DNA from: an uncultured Pseudodesulfovibrio sp.
GTDB lineage: Bacteria; Desulfobacterota; Desulfovibrionia; Desulfovibrionales; Desulfovibrionaceae
Length of the DNA stretch: 64,000 bases
Direction: 5' to 3'
Assembly: GCF_963675635.1 (NCBI RefSeq)
Contig: NZ_OY776488.1
Span: 186,001 to 250,000, forward strand
Shown here: positions 45,879 through 54,606 of the stretch, piece by piece
Layout of the letters: each line of letters starts with the position of its first letter
Numbering within the stretch: position 1 is the stretch's first letter
Notes under the pieces: generated by a model
Told to the model about the DNA's origin: nothing
The model's database searches: none
Seen by the model: the letters and a program-made list of their open reading frames with translations, nothing else
Position numbers and translations under genes: made by a program

Positions 45879-47264
45879 ATGAGTACTACTATATTGGAAG
45901 AAAGAAAGGACCAGATCCACAGGACAGGTGAGGGCGATACCGACATCGCCTGCAACCGGGAGTCACTGGCGGGTGCGGTCAGTCAGCGGGCCTGCGTCTT
46001 TTGCGGCTCCCGTGTGGTGCTCTACCCCATAGCCGACGCCCTGCACCTGGTGCATGGCCCCATCGGCTGCGCGGTGTATACATGGGATATCCGCGGCGCG
46101 CTCTCCAGCGGCCCGGAATTGCACCGCCTTTCATTCTCCACGGATCTGCAGGAACTGGATGTTGTCTTCGGCGGCGAGAAAAAATTGGCAGCCGCTCTGG
46201 ACGAACTTATCGACCGGCACAGCCCCAAGGCGGCCTTTGTCTATTCGACGTGCATTGTCGGTCTCATCGGTGACGATTTGGAAGCGGTTTGCCGAAAAAT
46301 GTCCGAGGAAAAGGGTATCCCCGTTCTGCCGGTGCAGTCCGAAGGATTCAAGGGAAGCAAACGCGAGGGATATCTTGCGGCATGCAAGGCCATGTTCAAG
46401 CTCGTCGGAACGCGTGAGACGACCGGCATATCGCCTGTTTCCATCAATATTCTCGGTGACTTCAATCTGGCCGGAGAAATCTGGATCATTCGCGAATATT
46501 TCGAGCGCATGGGCGTCGAGGTCGTGGCCAACGTGACGGGCGACGGACGTGTCGATGATATCTGCCGCTGCCATGGCGCGGCGCTCAACCTCGTGCAGTG
46601 TTCCGGCGCGACCCTCGATCTCGCCAAGATGATGGAAGAAAAATACGGCACACCACACCTTCGGGTTTCCTATCTCGGCATTGAGGACATGGCGGATTCC
46701 CTCTATCAGGTCGCTGATTTCTTCAAGGACAAAGATCCCGGCATTGTCGCGCGGACCGAAGCATTGGTGCGCGAGGAATTGCAGAAGCTGATGCCGGAGC
46801 TTGCCCGTTATCGCAAGGATCTCGAAGGCAAGAAGGTCGCCATGTACGTGGGCGGTTCCTTCAAGGCGTTCTCTCTGCTCAAGGCATTTCGTCATCTCGG
46901 CATGAAGGTCGTCATGGTCGGCTCCCAGACCGGGACCAAGGAAGACTATGCCGAACTGGAACAGATTGCCGATCCCGGCACGATCATCGTGGATGATGCC
47001 AACCCGTTGGAACTGTCTCAGTTCATCAAGGAAAAGGACGTGGATATTTTTGTGGGCGGCGTGAAAGAACGTCCCATTGCCTTCAAACTCGGCGTGGGGT
47101 TCTGCGATCATAATCACGAACGCAAAGAGGCTCTGGAGGGATTTGTCGGCATGCTCAATTTTGCCCGTGAAATTCATTCCTCGGCCATGTCCCCGGTCTG
47201 GCAGTTCGCGCCGCGTCGCGCCAACCGTATAACTGTCGAGAAAAAGGAGGCCGTCAATGAGTAA
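45879..47264 (+). CDS. nifE: FeMo-co scaffold protein NifE
   Basis: 461 residues, homologous to NifD. Cluster-binding cysteines are in RACVFCGSRVVLYP, GPIGCAVYTW and STCIVGLIGDD. With NifN it forms the scaffold on which the NifB product matures to FeMo-co. It overlaps nifN by eight bases, so the two subunits are translationally coupled. Confidence 0.95.
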   Translation: MSTTILEERKDQIHRTGEGDTDIACNRESLAGAVSQRACVFCGSRVVLYPIADALHLVHGPIGCAVYTWDIRGALSSGPELHRLSFSTDLQELDVVFGGEKKLAAALDELIDRHSPKAAFVYSTCIVGLIGDDLEAVCRKMSEEKGIPVLPVQSEGFKGSKREGYLAACKAMFKLVGTRETTGISPVSINILGDFNLAGEIWIIREYFERMGVEVVANVTGDGRVDDICRCHGAALNLVQCSGATLDLAKMMEEKYGTPHLRVSYLGIEDMADSLYQVADFFKDKDPGIVARTEALVREELQKLMPELARYRKDLEGKKVAMYVGGSFKAFSLLKAFRHLGMKVVMVGSQTGTKEDYAELEQIADPGTIIVDDANPLELSQFIKEKDVDIFVGGVKERPIAFKLGVGFCDHNHERKEALEGFVGMLNFAREIHSSAMSPVWQFAPRRANRITVEKKEAVNE

Positions 47265-48630
47265 GGTGATCACCAAGGCTTCCAAGCCGAATTATGTGTC
47301 CACCACCAACGCCTGCAAACTGTGCACGCCGCTCGGAGCCTCCATGGCTTTCCGGGGCGTCGAAGGGGCCATCCCGTTCCTGCATGGTTCCCAGGGCTGC
47401 GCGACCTACATGCGTCGCTACGTTATTTCGCATTTTCGTGAGCCGGTGGATATAGCTTCCTCGGCTCTGGGGGAAAAGCAGGCGGTCTATGGCGGCGGTG
47501 TGAACCTCAAGAAAGGTGCACTCAATGTCATGAAGAAATACGAACCCAAGCTCATCGGTGTGGCGACCACCTGTCTGACCGAGACTATCGGTGACGATGT
47601 TCCCATGATCCTGAAGGAGTTCTTTGACGAATTCAGCGACCTTGATCTGCCGGAAATCGTGCATGTTTCCACCCCCAGTTACAACGGTACCCACACCGAC
47701 GGCTGGCACGGTGCGGTCCGTTCTCTTGTGGAACAGTTGTGTACAACCAGGGCTGCAGACGCCGAGCGGGTGAACATTCTGCCCAACATGGTGTCCTGCG
47801 AAGACGTTCGGCATTTGCAGGATATCTGTCGCGATTTTGGTATCGGAGCAACGATCTTGCCCGATATTTCAGAAACGCTCGATGGCCCGGCTCTGGAGGA
47901 TTATGTGAAGATTCCTTCGGGCGGCACGACATTGAACGAGATCAGGGAAATGTCCGGTTCCAGGGCGACCATCGAGTTTGGCCGCTGTTTGCCAAAGCAT
48001 ACAGGAGGCACGAGTCTGCAAACTGCTTTTGGTGTGAAAAATCATCGTATCGGTCTGCCCATGGGCTTGCGCGAATCGGATCGTTTCTTTGAAACCCTCG
48101 AAGATATTACCGGCGACTCTATGCCGCAGCGGTATGAATTGGAACGCGGTCGACTGGTGGACGCTTATGTGGACGGGCATAAATACGTGTTCGGCAAACG
48201 GGCAGTTGTCTACGGCGAAGAAGATCTTGTCGCCGGACTTTGTGCTTTTTTGGCCGAGATAGGTGTGGATGTCGTGCTCGCAGGTACGGGGTCACGCAAC
48301 AAGGGACTCGAAGCCGCCATCGCTTCGGTCACGAACGGTGTGGCCCGTATGGCTCCTCAGGTGCGGGAGGGAGTGGATTTTCATGATATCGCCGAAGAAG
48401 CAGCGGCCCTGAAACCCGACCTGCTTATCGGGCATTCCAAAGGGTATCGTTACGCCAAGGAATGGAACATCCCAATTATCCGTGTCGGTTTCCCCATTCA
48501 TGACCGATTCGGAGGCCAGCGCATCCTGCATCTTGGCTACAAAGGTGCGCTCAACTTGTTTGACATGATCGTCAACGCGGTCATCGAGAAGAAACAGTCT
48601 GATAGCGATATCGGTTACGGCTACATATAA
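47257..48630 (+). CDS. nifN: FeMo-co scaffold protein NifN
   Basis: 457 residues, homologous to NifK. It has TNACKLCTPLGA, GSQGCATYMRRYV and TTCLTETIGDD at the positions of the NifK cluster cysteines. There is no fused NifX domain at the C-terminus, which ends soon after DRFGGQRILHLGYKGAL; NifX-like domains are instead found on NifB and the NifB paralogue. Confidence 0.95.
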   Translation: MSKVITKASKPNYVSTTNACKLCTPLGASMAFRGVEGAIPFLHGSQGCATYMRRYVISHFREPVDIASSALGEKQAVYGGGVNLKKGALNVMKKYEPKLIGVATTCLTETIGDDVPMILKEFFDEFSDLDLPEIVHVSTPSYNGTHTDGWHGAVRSLVEQLCTTRAADAERVNILPNMVSCEDVRHLQDICRDFGIGATILPDISETLDGPALEDYVKIPSGGTTLNEIREMSGSRATIEFGRCLPKHTGGTSLQTAFGVKNHRIGLPMGLRESDRFFETLEDITGDSMPQRYELERGRLVDAYVDGHKYVFGKRAVVYGEEDLVAGLCAFLAEIGVDVVLAGTGSRNKGLEAAIASVTNGVARMAPQVREGVDFHDIAEEAAALKPDLLIGHSKGYRYAKEWNIPIIRVGFPIHDRFGGQRILHLGYKGALNLFDMIVNAVIEKKQSDSDIGYGYI

Positions 48631-48645
48631 AGACAGGAGAGCATC

Positions 48646-49914
48646 ATGACGAAAGACACCACCAAGCACCCATGTTTCAATAAGGAAACCGCAGGAAGTT
48701 GCGGTCGAGTTCATCTCCCGGTCGCACCGAAATGCAATATTCAGTGTAATTACTGCAATCGCAAGTATGATTGCGTGAACGAGTCCCGGCCCGGTGTGAC
48801 CAGTGGCATTCTCAAGCCGTATCAGGCCGCCGAATACATGGACAAGGTACTGGCGAAAGAACCCCGTATCACTGTGGCGGGTATCGCTGGTCCCGGTGAC
48901 CCTTTTGCCAATCCCGCCGAAGTGCTTGAAACCATGCGTCTGCTCAATGAGAAACACCCGCACCTGCTGTTCTGCCTGTCCAGCAATGGTATGGGTATCT
49001 TGCCATATCTCGATGACATTGCCGCACTTGGTGTGTCTCATGTGACGATCACCATGTCTGCCGTGGACCCGGTTATCGGAGCGAAAATATACGCCTGGGT
49101 CAAGGACGGCAATGTTGTTTATCGCGGTGAACAGGGTGCCAAGATTCTGCTTGAGCGCCAGCTTGCGGCTATCAAGGGCCTCAAGGAACGGGGTATTACG
49201 GTCAAGGTCAATTCCATCATTATCCCCGGCATCAACGATGAACACATCGTCGAAGTCGCTCAAGTCGCCGCAGAACTCGGCGCGGATATCCAGAACATGA
49301 TCCCGATCAAGCCTACGGCTGACACGCCTTTTGCCGGAATTCCAGAACCCGGCAAGGAGACGGTATTGCCGTTGCGTAGGGAAGCTGGTGTGTTTATCGA
49401 GCAAATGACTCATTGCAAGCGGTGCCGGGCGGATGCTGTTGGTCTGCTGGGTGATGACCAGTCCGCATCTCTGTGCGGCACGCTTCGGGCGTGTTCCAAA
49501 CTCAAGCCTCTGGATGTGGAAATGGCCCGTCCTTATGTGGCTGTCGCCACCCGCGAGGGCATGCTTGTCAATCAGCACCTGGGTGAGGCCAAGGGTTTTC
49601 AGATATGGGGTGAAGCAGATGGCGCATTCCGTCTGGTCGAAGACCGTCAGGCTCCCAAATCGGGTTGCGGTCCTCAGCGTTGGACCGATCTCGCCACAAC
49701 ACTCAAGGATTGTCGCGCGGTCCTGGTTGCCGCTGTGGGTGAAACTCCCCAGATGCTTCTCGAAGAGCATGGCGTCAAAACCCATGTCGTGAACGGCTTT
49801 ATCGAAGACGGCCTCCGGGCTGTGTACCATGGAGGTGATTTGGCATCGCTGAAGGGTCGACGAAGCGGTATCGGTGGTGCGTGCTGCACTGGCACCGGGA
49901 CAAGCTGCGGGTAG
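48646..49914 (+). CDS. nifB: FeMo-co biosynthesis protein NifB (radical SAM-NifX fusion)
   Basis: 422 residues. It makes NifB-co, the 8Fe-9S-C precursor. The radical SAM motif is CNIQCNYC, with the additional K-cluster cysteines in HPCFNKETAGSCGR, RKYDC and THCKRCRADAVG, plus IAGPGDP in the SAM pocket. A NifX-like domain begins near residue 300 (VAVATREGMLVNQHLGEAKGFQIWG). The C-terminus is Gly/Cys rich (GGACCTGTGTSCG). It is last gene of the operon and is followed by a strong terminator. Confidence 0.96.
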   Translation: MTKDTTKHPCFNKETAGSCGRVHLPVAPKCNIQCNYCNRKYDCVNESRPGVTSGILKPYQAAEYMDKVLAKEPRITVAGIAGPGDPFANPAEVLETMRLLNEKHPHLLFCLSSNGMGILPYLDDIAALGVSHVTITMSAVDPVIGAKIYAWVKDGNVVYRGEQGAKILLERQLAAIKGLKERGITVKVNSIIIPGINDEHIVEVAQVAAELGADIQNMIPIKPTADTPFAGIPEPGKETVLPLRREAGVFIEQMTHCKRCRADAVGLLGDDQSASLCGTLRACSKLKPLDVEMARPYVAVATREGMLVNQHLGEAKGFQIWGEADGAFRLVEDRQAPKSGCGPQRWTDLATTLKDCRAVLVAAVGETPQMLLEEHGVKTHVVNGFIEDGLRAVYHGGDLASLKGRRSGIGGACCTGTGTSCG

Positions 49915-49939
49915 GAGACTCCCCGATATATGCATACAA

Positions 49940-49972
49940 GAAGCCCCGCCGGTTATGAACCGGCGGGGCTTC
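49940..49972 (+). terminator. Strong terminator between nifB and nifA
   Basis: Perfect 15-bp GC-rich arms 49940-49954 and 49958-49972 with a 3-base loop, followed by TTTCG. Between convergent nifB and nifA, it probably serves both strands. Confidence 0.9.
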
Positions 49973-50001
49973 TTTCGTGGGGTGGGAGGTATGTCGGAGA
50001 A

Positions 50002-51567
50002 TTATGCTTTGGCTTCTTTCATGCGTCTGAGTCGAGCACGGCCTTCGGCTATCATTGATTCAAGGCCGTGTTTTTTTACCCGGTAGCCCATCTGGCGGGC
50101 GCTCAACCCCAGTGCTTCCGCGGCTTTGTATTGCAGCCATCCACTTCGTTCCAGTGCGGCCATGACTTCATTACGTTCAACGTCTTTGAGGGACGTCCCG
50201 TGAGAGGGCATGTTTTCATTGGATCGAGTGCCCTCCTGCACGGCAGCTGTCTGACCCGGAGCGAGATATGATTTGAGAAATTCCAGACTTATCCGTTCAG
50301 AATCTGACATGATGACAAGTCGTTCGATGAGGTTTTGCATTTCACGAACATTTCCAGGCCAGTCGTAGCGGATCAGCGCATCCAGTGCTGTAGCGGTGAA
50401 GTGGATGGAACGACCATAATCATCGGCCATCTTGTGCAGGAAATGATTGAGCAGGCCGGTAATGTCTTCCTTGCGTTCTCTTAGTGCCGGAACACGCAGG
50501 GGGAAAACGTTCAGGCGGTAGTATAGGTCGAGGCGGAACTCTCCGCGTTCAACAAGATCGCCGAGGTCCCGGTTGGTAGCGGCAAGGATGCGGACGTCAA
50601 TGGTTCTTGTCCGGTTGGAGCCGAGGCGTTCCAGTTCCTTGTCCTGCAGGACTCGCAACAGTTTCGCTTGGAGTGCTATGGGCAGTTCGCCGATTTCATC
50701 AAGAAAAATAGTCCCGCTGTCCGCTTCTTCGAAACGCCCTGGACGAGAACCTGACGCACCTGTGAATGCACCTTTCTCATGCCCAAATAATTCGGATTCC
50801 AACAGATTTTCCGGGATGGATGCACAGTTGATCTTGATGAAAGGATGCCCTTTACGCTCTGACAGTTCGTGGATGATCTGCGCAATAAGGGTTTTTCCGA
50901 CTCCGGATTCTCCAAGCAGGAGAACAGTGGCTCGCGTTGGTGACACTTTTTCCATCTGTCGTTGCACTTCCACCATGGGTGCGCTCTCACCGACGATATA
51001 GGGGCCGTTGGATTTCTTTGAAATCTGATATTTGAGTGAAGTATTCTCCCGTTTGAGAACAGCCTCCCGTTTCATGATCTTTTCGTTCAGACTGATGAAC
51101 TGTCCTATGAGTGTGGCAACGACTTTGAGAAAATCGATATCTTCATCAAAGGCAATTTCGTCTTCGAATAATCGGTCCACGTTCAAGACGCCGATGGGGT
51201 CGCCATGAAGAATGATAGGGACGCCGATGAAGGAAATCATGCCGCGCTGTATCTTGCGTGCTCCCGTCTTATCGAGAAACAGTGGTTCTTTGCTGATGTC
51301 CGGCACGTAGAACGGTTCACTTGTCTGAAAAATGCGTCCGGTAACGCCCTCATCCAGCCGATAGACTCCGCGTTCTTTTTCTTCCGCTGACAGACCATAG
51401 GATGCGTTAATGGACAGTTGTCCGGTTTGGGGGTCGTACAACGTCACCGTTGCCCGTTGCATGGAAAGCTGTTCGGACATGATCCGCAGCACACCGCTCA
51501 GGGCCGACTCAAGATTGAGGGCTGTGTCGATAGCTTGGCAGATGGCAAGCAGTGCCGAGTGTTTCAT
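50002..51567 (-). CDS. nifA: Nif-specific sigma-54 activator
   Basis: 521 residues from [11 protein letters not shown]. It has a GAF domain (about 20-165), then an AAA+ sigma-54 activation domain with Walker [15 protein letters not shown] in [11 protein letters not shown], Walker [11 protein letters not shown] and [10 protein letters not shown]-terminal Fis-type helix-turn-helix follows ([20 protein letters not shown]). The interdomain Cys pair of oxygen-sensitive rhizobial NifA is absent. A sigma-54 promoter upstream fixes this start over the one 16 codons earlier. It should activate the nifH, nifV and perhaps rnf promoters. Confidence 0.93.
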   Translation of the reverse strand: MKHSALLAICQAIDTALNLESALSGVLRIMSEQLSMQRATVTLYDPQTGQLSINASYGLSAEEKERGVYRLDEGVTGRIFQTSEPFYVPDISKEPLFLDKTGARKIQRGMISFIGVPIILHGDPIGVLNVDRLFEDEIAFDEDIDFLKVVATLIGQFISLNEKIMKREAVLKRENTSLKYQISKKSNGPYIVGESAPMVEVQRQMEKVSPTRATVLLLGESGVGKTLIAQIIHELSERKGHPFIKINCASIPENLLESELFGHEKGAFTGASGSRPGRFEEADSGTIFLDEIGELPIALQAKLLRVLQDKELERLGSNRTRTIDVRILAATNRDLGDLVERGEFRLDLYYRLNVFPLRVPALRERKEDITGLLNHFLHKMADDYGRSIHFTATALDALIRYDWPGNVREMQNLIERLVIMSDSERISLEFLKSYLAPGQTAAVQEGTRSNENMPSHGTSLKDVERNEVMAALERSGWLQYKAAEALGLSARQMGYRVKKHGLESMIAEGRARLRRMKEAKA

Positions 51568-51597
51568 TCCATGTACAGTAGAAAGCATGCATGTGTA

Positions 51598-51614
51598 GAG
51601 CAAACAGAGTGCCA
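51598..51614 (-). promoter_or_regulatory. Sigma-54 promoter of nifA
   Basis: On the minus strand TGGCAC-TCTGT-TTGCTC with exact spacing; transcription would begin near 51588, about 20 bases before the nifA ATG. It implies autoregulation or control by another activator. Confidence 0.7.
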
Positions 51615-51783
51615 ACAGTGATTTTTTTAAGTAATCGTTTAATTCTAGATAGTTGACTGGTTATTGGCAATTCTAATAATAACAAATATGTCAACAAAGG
51701 GAGGGGGAGTGAACAAAGATGGGATTAAAACACGCATCCCGGGGCCGAAAAAATGTGTCGCTATTGGGCAGAAAATGATGGGA

Positions 51784-51814
51784 GGAGAGGGAGTCTTGCG
51801 AGGATTCCCTCTCC
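51784..51814 (-). terminator. Hairpin after the AAA+ regulator gene
   Basis: Arms GGAGAGGGA (51784-51792) and TCCCTCTCC (51806-51814), about 50 bp past the stop at 51863 on the minus strand, with a loose T-rich tail. It is a probable terminator insulating nifA. Confidence 0.5.
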
Positions 51815-51862
51815 GTATATCTCGATGCCATGGTGGAATCGAACAGTTCGGCTTGTAGGGCG

Positions 51863-54376
51863 TTATGAATTCGTGACTACCTCGTATCGCGTGGACGGTC
51901 CTTTCCCCTGTTTGACGAGCAAGCCTCGTTTGACGAAGTCCTGTAGATCATAGATCGCTGTTCGTGTAGGCAGGGAACCACTGACCAGATCCTGATATTC
52001 CTTTCGGGTCACGGATTTTTTCTTTTGTATGTGAGGCCAGGCTTCTTTCTGTCGGACGTTTAAAGGAGATGTCAAAGCAGGGGGGGGCGTGGGTTTCGGA
52101 TTGTTCAAGGGTGTTTCAACAACTTCTCTTGGCGGTGCAGGGCGCGTCTCGACTCGTTCAGCAACTGGTTGGTATACATCGTTCTCCAAGCGAATTTCTT
52201 CCGCCTGAATGATGTCGTTTTCTGCCATGACTGCGGCTCTGGTAATGCAGTTGACGAGTTCTCTAATATTTCCGGGCCATTGGTAGTTGACGAGTTTTGC
52301 AAGTGCGCCCTTGCTGAGATCAAGTTTTTCACGTCCTGCGAGCTGTTCCGCCTGGTTGAGGTAATACACGGCGAGCATCGGAATGTTTTCACGATGTTCT
52401 CTGAGGGCCGGGGTCGTGATGGAAACCACTTTGAGTCGATAATAGAGATCTTCCCTGAATTCTCTGCGTTCGATCAGGTCAGGGATGTCCACATTGGTAG
52501 CCGCGACAATCCGAACATTGACGGCAAGCTCCTTGTCGCTCCCAAGCGGTTTGATTTTGCGCGACGCAATGGCTCTGAGCAAGGATTGCTGTACTTTGGG
52601 CGAAGCTGACTGGATTTCATCCAGAAACAGTGTACCGCCGTCCGCTTCAATGAACGCTCCGTTTCTATCTTCCTTGGCTTCCGAGAATGCGCCTTTGACA
52701 TGACCGAAGAGGGCGTCGAGCAAGAGGTTTTCATCCAGAGCGCCGCAGTTGATCGAGATGAACGGATTGTCCGAACGGTTGCTGTGGGCATGAATGGCCT
52801 CAGCGACCAACTGTTTTCCGGTACCAGTTTCACCGGAAATGAGTACATCCACTTCCACCTGCGCAGCCTTCAGAATGTTTACCTTCATATTTGAAATGAT
52901 GGGACCGATGCCGATGATCTCAGGTATGCGGCTCAGTTCCGCTTCGGCAAGGGTTTCCCGCTCTCGTTTCAGCGGCGCTCGTTCTCGGTTATTGACGTTG
53001 AGTATGGTTTCATCCTTGGCTTGGATCTCCACCACCTGCTGTTTGACCTTGCGGATGATAACATTGATCGCAGTCTGGAGTCTGGTGATGTCTGCGCCGC
53101 TGTATGGCAGGTTGATTTCTTCCATCTCTTCCAATGAATTTAATGAATCAAGACTGGTTGCCAAGGCATGGATAGGTCGGGTGAGGATACGGCCGAACCA
53201 GAAAACAAGACAGGAAATGAGGGCTATGGCACCGGCGGTGACAAAGAGCATGACATCCAGATTCTTGTAGCCCGCAATGATGGGGAGCTGGCTTCTGTCG
53301 ACAAAGATGACACCGCCGAACGGGGTCGGGCGGCCTGTGCTGTCGCTCAAGAAACGGATTGGTGCGTAACTGAAATAAAATGAGTTTACCGCTGACTCGC
53401 CGATGCGCTCTTCTGCAACCTGCGTGAGTCCGCTTTTTCCGTTGTTAATGTCTTTGACTGCGGCCCAATAGCGAACATGGTTTTCATTGGGTCTGAAAGC
53501 TGCTGCATGGCCGTCTTTGCCAAGAGTGCCGCTGAAATTTTCTCTGGCAAGATAGGTGGTCAGTTTATTATCAGCCTCATTAAAATCTTCGGATTGAAAA
53601 AGCATCCAGCCTTCGCTGTTGAGGAAATAGCTGAATCGCAGTTCGTTGCTTCGGGGAAATGCCCACAACGGTGATTCTTCTGAATTGTACCAGGAAAGAA
53701 TATTGCGAACATCTTTCGCTTTTACCGAGAGGAAGAGAATGCCTGGAGGTGATGTTTCATCGCCGGGAAAGTATGTGTAAAAGCGCAGAATACGTGTTTT
53801 GATGTGACGATTTGAAGCTGTATCGCTAGGGATGGGATAGGTGGTTTCAATGATGTCTGAAGGCAGCACCTGCCCAATTTTGAGTGAGCCTAATTTTTCC
53901 AGTTCTTCGAATGGGTTCGGGTGTATGGCGCCAAATTCACTGGCGGGTACCTCATGTATCTCGCCATCATGTTGTATGAGCGCAAAAGGTTGGCCTCCCG
54001 AGGCCGGGATGAACGAAAGTTCAAAATATCTGGTACCCCCCGAGTGGATGTGCTTTTCGAGCGTGGAACGCAATTCGGTCGGCTTCATGGTTCCCTGTGC
54101 AAAGAAAAGAAGGTCGACTCGACATTGATCGAAAAACTGCTCCATCTCATGTGCCATGGCCAGGGTATGCATTTTGACGGATCGCTCTACGGCGATGTCA
54201 ATGAAGTCTTCAGAAACGGTGTATGATGCATACCCGGTTACAAGAAGTATGGCGACGATGGGAGGGAGCAGGGCAAGCAGGAGTTTCCCTCGCAATCCAA
54301 GTCTATGTGCGATTGACGATGTGATTCCGGTGCGACCTGATTGTGTGGAATGGTCAGTCGTATGAGTCTTGGTCAT
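51863..54376 (-). CDS. Membrane sensor with AAA+ domain and winged helix
   Basis: 837 residues from MTKTHTTDHS, with GGGGAG before it. A transmembrane helix (LLLALLPPIVAILLVTGYASY) is followed by a periplasmic Cache-like sensor (about 60-375), a second helix (MLFVTAGAIALISCLVFWF), a HAMP-like linker and a coiled coil. The AAA+ domain (about 500-735) has Walker A GETGTGKQ, Walker B GTLFLDEIQ, the arginine finger FREDLYYRL and WPGNIREL. The sigma-54 loop reads GAFSEA instead of GAFTGA. The C-terminus is a winged-helix-like segment (VTRKEYQDL, TAIYDLQDFVKRGLL), not a Fis domain. It is divergent from the histidine kinase. Confidence 0.8.
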   Translation of the reverse strand: MTKTHTTDHSTQSGRTGITSSIAHRLGLRGKLLLALLPPIVAILLVTGYASYTVSEDFIDIAVERSVKMHTLAMAHEMEQFFDQCRVDLLFFAQGTMKPTELRSTLEKHIHSGGTRYFELSFIPASGGQPFALIQHDGEIHEVPASEFGAIHPNPFEELEKLGSLKIGQVLPSDIIETTYPIPSDTASNRHIKTRILRFYTYFPGDETSPPGILFLSVKAKDVRNILSWYNSEESPLWAFPRSNELRFSYFLNSEGWMLFQSEDFNEADNKLTTYLARENFSGTLGKDGHAAAFRPNENHVRYWAAVKDINNGKSGLTQVAEERIGESAVNSFYFSYAPIRFLSDSTGRPTPFGGVIFVDRSQLPIIAGYKNLDVMLFVTAGAIALISCLVFWFGRILTRPIHALATSLDSLNSLEEMEEINLPYSGADITRLQTAINVIIRKVKQQVVEIQAKDETILNVNNRERAPLKRERETLAEAELSRIPEIIGIGPIISNMKVNILKAAQVEVDVLISGETGTGKQLVAEAIHAHSNRSDNPFISINCGALDENLLLDALFGHVKGAFSEAKEDRNGAFIEADGGTLFLDEIQSASPKVQQSLLRAIASRKIKPLGSDKELAVNVRIVAATNVDIPDLIERREFREDLYYRLKVVSITTPALREHRENIPMLAVYYLNQAEQLAGREKLDLSKGALAKLVNYQWPGNIRELVNCITRAAVMAENDIIQAEEIRLENDVYQPVAERVETRPAPPREVVETPLNNPKPTPPPALTSPLNVRQKEAWPHIQKKKSVTRKEYQDLVSGSLPTRTAIYDLQDFVKRGLLVKQGKGPSTRYEVVTNS

Positions 54377-54473
54377 GGCATTCTCCCCGTGTAGCAAGCT
54401 TCAACAATGCATAACGAAATTTATACTCTTGATTGTGCGGTTATTCTTCTCTTCTGTCAGTGTCAATCATTTT

Positions 54474-54490
54474 TGGCATAACGGTTGCTT
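54474..54490 (+). promoter_or_regulatory. Sigma-54 promoter of the Cache kinase
   Basis: TGGCAT-AACGG-TTGCTT with exact -24/-12 spacing, about 115 bp upstream of the kinase start codon. Confidence 0.6.
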
Positions 54491-54606
54491 AATCATATTC
54501 GAGTTTAATAAATCTCGCGATATTGGTTTGCACGATTTATTAACTATTTGTAATAATTAGATAAATAAAACGCAGCTTTTTGCGCAAAATCAGGCAGCGA
54601 AATTTT

